From: Rhizobium sp. AC27/96
Lineage (GTDB): Bacteria; Pseudomonadota; Alphaproteobacteria; Rhizobiales; Rhizobiaceae
Length of the DNA stretch: 64,000 nucleotides
Direction of reading: 5' to 3'
Assembly (NCBI RefSeq): GCF_001692325.1
Contig: NZ_LXKN01000066.1
Location: 62,001-126,000 of the forward strand
Of this stretch, positions 8,033-16,000 are shown in pieces. How positions within the stretch are numbered: the first letter of the stretch is position 1; each line of letters begins with the position of its first letter. The position numbers and the translations under genes were made by a program. The notes beneath the pieces were generated by a model. It saw only the letters and a list, made by a program, of their open reading frames with translations, was not told where the DNA came from and did not search any database.

Positions 8033-8779
8033 ATGACAATCAAAGTGACCATTTGGAACGAAGGCCGGCACGAGAAGACCGATGAGATCGTGCAGAAGCT
8101 TTACCCCGACCGGATGGATGGTGCGATCGCCAAGGGGATCGAAAGGCCTGACCTCGAGATCCGCCGCACAACCATGGATGACCCGGAAGAAGGTCTGCCG
8201 GATTCGCTGCTTGAAGATACCGACGTTCTGCTCTGGTGGGGTCATGTGGCACATGAAGAGGTCAGCGACGGGCTGATCGACCGGATCCAGCAGCGGGTGC
8301 TCAAGGGCATGGGCCTGCTGATCCTGCACTCCGGCCATCATTCGAAGCTGTTCCGGCGCCTGATGGGAACGAATGCAAACCTCTCCTGGCGCGAACTGCC
8401 CGAAGGCGATCTCGAACGCGTGTGGGTGATCAATCCTTCGCATCCGATCGCAGAGGGGCTGCCGCCTTATTTCGAAGTCGAGGCTTCGGAAATGTATGGC
8501 GAGCCCTTCGATATTCCGCAGCCCGACGAGCTGGTCTTCATCTCCTGGTATTCCGGCGGCGAAGTGTTCCGCAGCGGCTGCACCTTCCAGCGCGGCCGCG
8601 GCCGGATCTTCTTCTTCAGCCCCGGGCACGAGAGCTATCCGGTGTACCACAACCAGCACGTCCTGAAGGTGATCTCCAACGGCATCCGCTGGGCACAGCA
8701 GAGACATACCGACGGCAGGATCCTTGAGAATTGGCACCGCAAGGAGCCGCTGCACGGAAAGACCGCGCCCAGGTCCTGA
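8033..8779 (+). CDS. ThuA-domain protein
   Basis: 248 residues, single ThuA domain (class I glutamine-amidotransferase-like fold): VTIWNEGRHEKTDEIVQKLY near the start, DVLLWWGHVAHEEV about residues 63-76, then LLILHSGHHSKLF and FFFSPGHESYPVYHN. ThuA proteins act with Gfo/Idh oxidoreductases in breakdown of trehalose and related disaccharides in rhizobia. Here thuA closes the transporter operon, 20 bp after the ATPase gene, with GAGGAAAGTG before the ATG, and the likely partner oxidoreductase is the divergent gene at 2525-3541. The ligand is unproven; other ThuA proteins serve other sugars. Confidence 0.85.
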   Translation: MTIKVTIWNEGRHEKTDEIVQKLYPDRMDGAIAKGIERPDLEIRRTTMDDPEEGLPDSLLEDTDVLLWWGHVAHEEVSDGLIDRIQQRVLKGMGLLILHSGHHSKLFRRLMGTNANLSWRELPEGDLERVWVINPSHPIAEGLPPYFEVEASEMYGEPFDIPQPDELVFISWYSGGEVFRSGCTFQRGRGRIFFFSPGHESYPVYHNQHVLKVISNGIRWAQQRHTDGRILENWHRKEPLHGKTAPRS

Positions 8780-8853
8780 GGCTACCTCCCGTGGGAGGCT
8801 GGGGCGTTCGCGCTCCGGCTTCCTGCGGGACGTTCTATTTTGGAGGCCATGCG

Positions 8854-9135
8854 ATGACGGAAGCCCATGCCGAGTTAACGGGCCGCATGCTTGATGCGGA
8901 TTTCTGGATGCGGGTCCGTTGTCGGCATGATGGATGTTTTGCGCCGCTTGCAAAGCTGGCCGCCGAGCACCCCGATGTGTTCGCATTCGAATCCGGCCTG
9001 CAGATAGCAAAACGTTGCCAGACATCCCAGACAACGGTCGTTCGCTTCGCCCATCACCTCGGCTTTGAGGGGTTCTCGCAAATGAAGAGGGCGTTTCGCC
9101 TTGCCTTGAGAAGCCGTATCCGGGCGATCAACTGA
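8854..9135 (+). CDS. RpiR-type helix-turn-helix protein lacking the SIS domain
   Basis: 93 residues from the ATG at 8854, chosen for the TTGGAGG eight bases upstream. The central part (LQIAKRCQTSQTTVVRFAHH, then LGFEGFSQMKRAFR) matches the N-terminal HTH of RpiR/MurR regulators, which normally continue for another 190 residues into a sugar-phosphate-binding SIS domain. Here a stop comes right after the HTH, and the next 40 bp lead into an opposite-strand gene, so no SIS remnant is seen. It may be a decayed gene or a small DNA-binding protein without effector domain. It lies 74 bp after thuA and might share its message. Confidence 0.6.
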   Translation: MTEAHAELTGRMLDADFWMRVRCRHDGCFAPLAKLAAEHPDVFAFESGLQIAKRCQTSQTTVVRFAHHLGFEGFSQMKRAFRLALRSRIRAIN

Positions 9136-9176
9136 TACGGCTCTGGCATGAGCTCTGATCTGCTCTTCGCATGGCG

Positions 9177-9614
9177 TTAGCCGAGTTCCTGAGCGAGCCC
9201 GATGAGAAGCCCTCCGGGACCACGAATGTAGCAGAGCCGGTATATATCCTTGTACTGCACGACTTCGCCTACCAGCTGCGCGCCGCGCTTGCGGAGCCTT
9301 TCGAGCGTCTCGTCGACATCGTCCACGGAGAACATGACGCGAAGGTAGCCGAGAGCGTTGACCGGGGCATTGCGGTGATCCTCGATCACGGCCGGTCTGA
9401 TGAAGCGGGAGAGTTCAAGCCGGCTGTGGCCATCCGGCGTGCGCATCATGGCAACCTCGACGTGCTGATCGCCCAGTCCGGTGACACGCCCGGCCCACTC
9501 TCCTTCGATCGTGGCCCGCCCTTCGAGCTCGAGCCCGAGCTCACGCAAGAAATCAATCGTCTCGTCGAGATCGTCGACGACGATTCCGACATTATGCATC
9601 TGCTTGATCGCCAT
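9177..9614 (-). CDS. VOC-family (glyoxalase/bleomycin-resistance/dioxygenase fold) protein
   Basis: 145 residues. I chose the ATG at 9614 because GGGAGG lies just upstream and the family begins with this sequence (MAIKQMHNVGIVVDDLDETI). It has the two paired beta-alpha-beta-beta-beta modules of a VOC protein: the first around HNVGIVVDDLDETIDFLREL, split at HNVG and ELGLEL, the second around LGYLRVMFSVDDVDETLERL, ending GGLLIGLAQELG. Candidate metal ligands are the early His and late Glu. The substrate cannot be told. Stand-alone gene convergent with the RpiR-like gene. Confidence 0.75.
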   Translation of the reverse strand: MAIKQMHNVGIVVDDLDETIDFLRELGLELEGRATIEGEWAGRVTGLGDQHVEVAMMRTPDGHSRLELSRFIRPAVIEDHRNAPVNALGYLRVMFSVDDVDETLERLRKRGAQLVGEVVQYKDIYRLCYIRGPGGLLIGLAQELG

Positions 9615-10002
9615 GTGTCCAACCTCCCGGGTGCGATTGCAATCTACAGGGTGTCTTCCCGTCAAACAACGGACGAGTTGTGCAATCTCCCGGCCTGAGC
9701 GGACCGGCAAGATCATGCAAGGCATCACGGCCACCGGCGGAATCGCCCACTGGGCGTTGTTTTGTAAGGCAACGCTGCCGATGGCCCATGCCCGTTCACT
9801 AAATATGTGCCATGATTAATCGCGCGTTCATTTTGCAGTCGCTATTGAGGAGCGTTAACAGTTTCCAATATTTCATGTCTGAACAGAGCTATTTCCCTTC
9901 AAACCCACGAAGAGCCCGAACACGGAACTTTTGCGCCCCCAGGCGCATCTTGTTTGGTCAGGATATTCAATCGGACATGATCTCAACAGAAGAGCGGATG
10001 GT
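9615..10002. other. Divergent intergenic region upstream of ndvB
   Basis: 388 bp with no convincing gene; a 69-codon frame at 9812-10021 overlaps the ndvB start and looks like chance. It must hold the VOC promoter (minus) and the ndvB promoter (plus). Visible elements: the perfect palindrome GATTGCAATC (9635-9644) just before the VOC gene, with a second TGCAATCT 32 bases further on; an inverted repeat GCGTTG/CAACGC (9754-9775); and a short hairpin TGCGCC/GGCGCA (9932-9947) in the likely ndvB leader. Confidence 0.5.
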
Positions 10003-13000
10003 ATGGTGTCTCAAAATCTAACGGGCGGTTCGACCGCGCAGGCCAAACTGCCTCTCGCGGATGTCGATTTCGGAATCCGCTCTACTCTTTTGTCGAATGA
10101 TCAATTGAGAGCCAAGGCCACGCAATTTGCGGAAAGCCAGAAGCTCGATGTCGCGAGCTTCGAAAACTTCGATTTCTTTCAACGGCATCGCGAGAACGAA
10201 AGCGAGATCCTGCGGGTCTATCGCGCTGCGGCAGCGGATGTCGATGCCGGCGAAAGCATCACGCCGGCGACGGAGTGGCTTCTCGACAACCACTACATTG
10301 TCGAGGAGGCTATTCAGGAAGTCCGTCGGGACTTCCCGAAGAAATTCTATCGCGAGCTGCGCACGATCAATCTGAATGGGGTAGCAATACCGCGCACTCT
10401 GGCGCTCGCCTGGCTCTATATGGCCCATGCCCATAGCAATATCAGCAATGCCGGCATGGCGGCCGTCACGGAAGGCTTCCAGGACAAGCAGACCTTGCAT
10501 ATCGGCGAACTCTGGGCGCTGCCGTCGCTCGTTCGCTATGTGCTGATCGACAATCTGCGGCGCGTTGCAACCCGGATAGACAAGAGCCGCGAGATGCGCG
10601 GCATCGCCAATGCCGCAGCCACCAAGGTGATTGCGCTCGGCGACGCAAGCTCCGCCGAATTCCTTGAGACGCTGTCCGCCAATCTCGACGACACGACCTT
10701 CGTGACGCAGCTGCACTATCGTCTGCGCAACGCGATCGAGCCCACCGATGCCGCACTCGGCTGGCTGGAAGCAAAGCTCGCTGCGAAAGGCACCGACGCC
10801 GAAGCCGTCATGTCGCTGGAGCAGACGCGACTTGCCTCCGGCAACACGCTGATGGGCAGCATCATCAAGAGCCTCAGGGAGATCGATGATACCGATTGGT
10901 CGACCTGGGTCGAAGAGGTCAGCAAGATCGACAAGCTTCTATGGAAGCAGACCGATTATGCTGAGCTCGACTCCGGTTCCCGCAATGCCTATCGCCGCCA
11001 GATCGAGAAGCTGGCAAAGCGCAGCGAGAAGACGGAGCTTGATATCGCAGAGGCGGCCATCAGCCTGGCCGAGCGCTCTGCCGCTGGCGGCAAGGACCCG
11101 TCGGCCGCCGCCGCTAATGTCGGCTATTTCCTGGTTGGCGCCGGCCGCCCCTTGCTCGAGGCGGAGATCGATTTCCGGCAGACGATTGGCCTGCGGTTCA
11201 TGCGGGCGATCCGCCGCCTGAACTGGCTGGCGATTGCCGTGCCCGTACTCACCCTCACGCTGTTGGCGCTCCTTGCCGTCGGCAGCGTTTTCGTCAGCAC
11301 CGGCATTCCGGTCATCGCGACCATCGTTCTTTTGCTGGCATTCGCGCTACCGGCCTCGGAAGGTGCTACCGGCCTCTTCAACTTCTTCGCCACCTTCTTC
11401 ATCGCGCCTGATCGCCTAATCGGCTACGAATTCAAGAAGGGCTTGCCTGCCGAGGCCCGCACGCTCGTCACCATCCCGAGCCTGATCGGCAAGCGCGAGC
11501 ATGTCGATGAGCTGATCCGCAATCTCGAGGTTCATTATCTAGCCAATCCCCTCGGCGAAATCTACTATGCCCTGCTCACCGACTGGCCCGACAGCCAGGA
11601 GGAGCAGAACGCTCGCGATCTCGAAATCCTCGACTATGCGAAGCGCCAGATGGCCAATCTCGAGGCGCGTTATGCCGAGGAAGGCAAGCAGCGCTTCTAT
11701 CTGCTGCATCGCCGCCGTCTTCACAATCCGGCGGAAGGTGCGTGGATGGGCTGGGAGCGCAAGCGCGGCAAGCTGCACGAACTGAACATGCTGCTGCGCG
11801 GCAGCCGCGATACCACCTTCCTGCCCGGTGCCGACAAGGTGCCGCAGGATGTGAAATATGTCATGACGCTCGACAGCGATACGCGCATCATTCGCGACAC
11901 GGTGACGAAGCTCGTCGGCAAGTTGCACCATCCGATCAACCGTCCGGTATTCGACGCCAAGAGCCAGCGCGTCGTCGACGGCTATAGCGTTCTGCAGCCG
12001 CGCGTCACCCCGTCACTGACGACAGGTAAGGATGCGTCGGCCTTCCAGCGCATCTTCTCGGTCAATCGCGGCCTCGACCCTTACGTCTTCGCCGTTTCCG
12101 ACGTCTATCAGGATATCACCGGCGAAGGCACCTTCACGGGCAAGGGGCTTTATCACGTCGATGCCTTCGAGGCCTCGCTGAAGGGCAGGATCGAGGAAAA
12201 CTCGGTGCTCAGCCACGACCTGCTCGAAGGCTCGATGGCGCGATGCGCCCTGGTGACAGACTGCGAGCTCGTAGAGGATTTTCCGATCCGCTACGAAGTG
12301 GAAATCTCCCGTCAGCATCGCTGGGCTCGCGGCGACTGGCAGCTCCTTCCCTATATATTCAACCCGAAGCGTGGCGTGACGGCGCTCGGCCGCTGGAAGA
12401 TGGCTGATAACCTTCGCCGCTCGCTGACGCCGATCGCCTGGTTCCTGGCGTCAGCCCTCGGCTGGTACTGGATGAGCCCGCTCGGCGCGCTGCTCTGGCA
12501 GATCGTGCTGATCTTCAGCCTGTTCGTGGCGCCGACGCTGTCGCTGATCAACGGCATCATCCCGCGCACCAGCGATATCATCCTGCGCGCCCACCTTCAT
12601 ACGGTCTGGAACGATATTCAGAATGCCAATGCGCAGGTAGCGCTGCGTATCGTTTTCATCGTCGATACCGCCTGCGTCATGGCCGATGCCATCATCCGCT
12701 CGCTCTATCGCGCCTTCGTCAGCCGCAAGCTGATGCTGCAATGGCGCACCGCCGCCAGCGCGCAGGCCATGGCACAGACGACCATTCTCGGCCACTACAA
12801 GGTCATGTGGCGGGCTCCGGTCCTCGCCCTTCTCGCGCTGCTCTTTGCCGTGTCTTCCGGTGACAGCGCCTTTCTGGTCGGCGTTCCCTTCATCATCCTC
12901 TGGGTGCTGTCGCCCGTGATCGCCTGGATCGTCAGCCAGACGGCGGAGACGGAAGACAGGCTCGTTGTTCCCGACAAGGTGAGAAGCGAGCTTCGCAAGA

Positions 13001-16000
13001 TCGCACGGCGCACCTGGCGCTACTTTGATAATTTCGTCGTTCCCGGACAGCATTACCTGCCGCCGGACAACGTGCAGCAAACGCCGCATGCCGTCGTGGC
13101 GATGCGAACGTCGCCGACCAATATCGGCGTTTATCTCCTGTCGGTGGTTTCGGCGCGACATTTCGGCTGGATCTCGTTCGAAGATGCAATCAAGCGCATC
13201 GAGCAGACGATCGAGACGACCGCGAAACTCGAAAAATATCGTGGCCACCTGTTCAACTGGTATCACACCGATACGCTGAAGCCGCTTGGCCGGAAATATG
13301 TGTCGTCGGTGGATAGCGGCAATCTGGCCGGCCATCTGATCGCCGTGGCCTCCGCCTGCCGCATTTGGGCGCTGAATCCTGCCGCGCAGGTTCACGGCAG
13401 CCTCGATGGCATCGGCGACGTTGCCGGTATCCTTCGTGAGGTCCTGACCGAGGTTGCGGATGACAACAAGATAAGCCGCGACCTGCGGGCTCGCGTTGAG
13501 GAGCGGATCACCACCTTTGAGGCCACGCTCGCAGCGGCCAAGCAGAAGAACGAGTTTTCTTCGGCCACCATCGAGCGGCTTGTCGCGGACGCCCGGGAGA
13601 TCGCCAAATTCGCCGGCGATCTCGATCGGGAGGTCAAGTCGGCCAAGAGCGAAGAGGTCGTCCACTGGGCCGGCAAGCTTACCGCGACCTGCGACCTTCA
13701 TCTGGTCGACAACTCTTTCGACCAGGCGAAGATGGATGCCGTCTCGGAAAGGCTTGTTGCGGTCGGCAATCGCGCTCGCGAGCTCGCCTTTGCCATGGAT
13801 TTCAGCTTCCTCTTCCGTCCCGAGCGCCGGCTGTTGTCGATCGGCTTCCGGGTCGAAACCGAAGAAGTCGATGCCGCCTGCTACGATCTTCTCGCGTCCG
13901 AAGCCCGTCTGACCAGCCTCTTTGCCGTCGCCAAGGGCGATCTGCCGACCGAGCATTGGTACAAGCTCGGACGTCACGTCGTTCCGGTCGGACCGCGCGG
14001 CGCGCTGGTTTCCTGGTCGGGCTCGATGTTCGAATATCTGATGCCGCCGCTCGTGATGCAGGAGCGCCAGGGCGGTATCCTGAACCAGACGAACAATCTG
14101 ATCGTCCAGGAACAGATGAATTACGCCAAGCACCTTGGTGGCATTCCATGGGGCATTTCGGAAGCGGCTTTCAACGCCCGCGACCACCAGATGAACTATC
14201 AGTACAGCAATTTCGGGGTGCCGACGCTCGGCCTCAAGCGTGGCCTCGGCCAGAATGCCGTCATCGCGCCCTATGCCTCGCTGCTGGCAAGCCAATACAA
14301 CCCGATCGCCGCACTTGAGAATCTCGAGAGGCTTCGGGGCGTCGGTGCGCTCGGCATGTATGGTTTCCACGATGCCGTCGACTTCACGCCGAGCCGCGTG
14401 CCCGAGGGTAAGAAGCATGCGGTCATCTACAATTACTATGCCCACCATCACGGCATGTCGATCGCAGCCGTCGCCAACGTCGCCTTCGACGGGCTTCTGC
14501 GCGAACTCTTCCATGCCGACCCGGTCATCGAGGCGGCCGAACTGCTGCTGCAGGAAAAGGCGCCGCGCGATATCCCGGTCATGGCTTCCAAGCACGAGAC
14601 CGACGCGCCGGCTACCATTCAGGGCGATCTGATGCGCCCCGAAGTGCGCCGTGTGGAAGATCCGGCGTCTCTCGAACGCGAGCTGCTGCTACTGTCCAAC
14701 GGCCGTTATTCGACCATGCTGACAGCGACCGGCGCCGGCTATACCCGCTGGAACAACCTGGCGATAAACCGCTGGCGGCCCGATCCGACAGAAGATCGCT
14801 GGGGTTCCTTCATCTTCCTGCGGGATATGGGGTCGCATGAATGGTGGTCTGCGACTGCCGAGCCGCGCTCCATCGCCAATGAGCATGTCCGTGTGACATT
14901 CAGCGACGACAAGGCCGAGTTCATCAAGACCGTCGGCGATCTCACCAGCGAAATGGAAGTCTTCATCGCGAGCGATCGCGATGCCGAAGGCCGCCGCCTG
15001 ACGATTTCCAATACCGGAACGGAAGATCGGGTCATCGAAGTCACCTCCTATATGGAGCCCGTTGCCACGCTCGATATCGTCGATACCGGGCATCCGGCCT
15101 TTGCCCGTATGTTCGTGCACACCGAGATTGCCGGCCAGGGCGATGCGATTTTCGTCGAACGCCGCAAGCGTGGCGTGACCGATCCGGAAGTAGCGATCGC
15201 GCAGCTTGTTGTCGACGGCAGCGGCGAGGGACCAACGCAATTCGAGACCGACCGCATGCGCTTCCTCGGCAGGGGACGCACCTTGACGGAGGCCGCCGCC
15301 TTCGACGAAGGCGCCACCCTTTCGGGCACCGATGGGTTCACCATGGATGCCTGCGTGTCGCTGCGCCGTGTCGTCCGCATTCCAGCCGGCCAAAAGGTCA
15401 GCCTGGTCTTCTGGACCATTGCGGCTGCGAACCGGTCGGATCTCGACGCTACGCTCGTGCACTATCGCCAGCCTGACAGTTTCACCCAGGGTCTTGTCCA
15501 GGCATGGACGCGGACCCAGAAACAGCTGCGCCAGATCGGCGTCAACTCCAAGGAAGCGGCGGCCTACCAGCGCTTTGCGCGCTATATCGTCTATCCCGAA
15601 ATGTCTCTGCGGGCTGACAGCGAAGCGGTTCGCGCCGGCCTCAAGTCGCAGTCGGTCCTTTGGGGGGCAACCCTCTCCGGCGACGTGCCGATCATCACGC
15701 TGCGCATGACGGACGAACGCGGCACCGATCTGGTCAAGGAGCTGCTACGCGCCCAGGGCTTCCTGCAGGCGCGTGGCGTCGAGGTCGATCTGGTGATCTT
15801 CAACGAGCGCACCGGCGAAGAAGCTTCGGAAATGCAGCGCATCATCGACCAGCTTTGCGATGGTGCGCGTCACGCCAGCGAGGCGGCCGGCATTCAGCGC
15901 AACATCTATGTCATCCGCAAGGACATGACCGAACCTAGTGTCTACGATGCGATCATCGCCTCCTCGCGCATTGTGCTGCGTGGGCGCGATGGCAGCCTGA

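Noticed and set aside
6903..8039. 378-codon antisense frame over the MalK-type ATPase
   Set aside because: Typical shadow of an ABC ATPase gene (Asp/Arg/His-rich), no signal in it.
8785..8798. CCTCCC-GT-GGGAGG inverted repeat after thuA
   Set aside because: The two-base loop is too small for the full stem and no T tract follows; not called as terminator.
9812..10021. 69-codon frame just before ndvB
   Set aside because: Overlaps the ndvB start, no ribosome site, no similarity noticed; treated as leader sequence.
12451..14595. 714-codon open frame antisense to ndvB
   Set aside because: It mirrors the ndvB codons, has no ribosome site or family feature, and ndvB is certain in the opposite frame. 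Long antisense frames are common in GC-rich genes.
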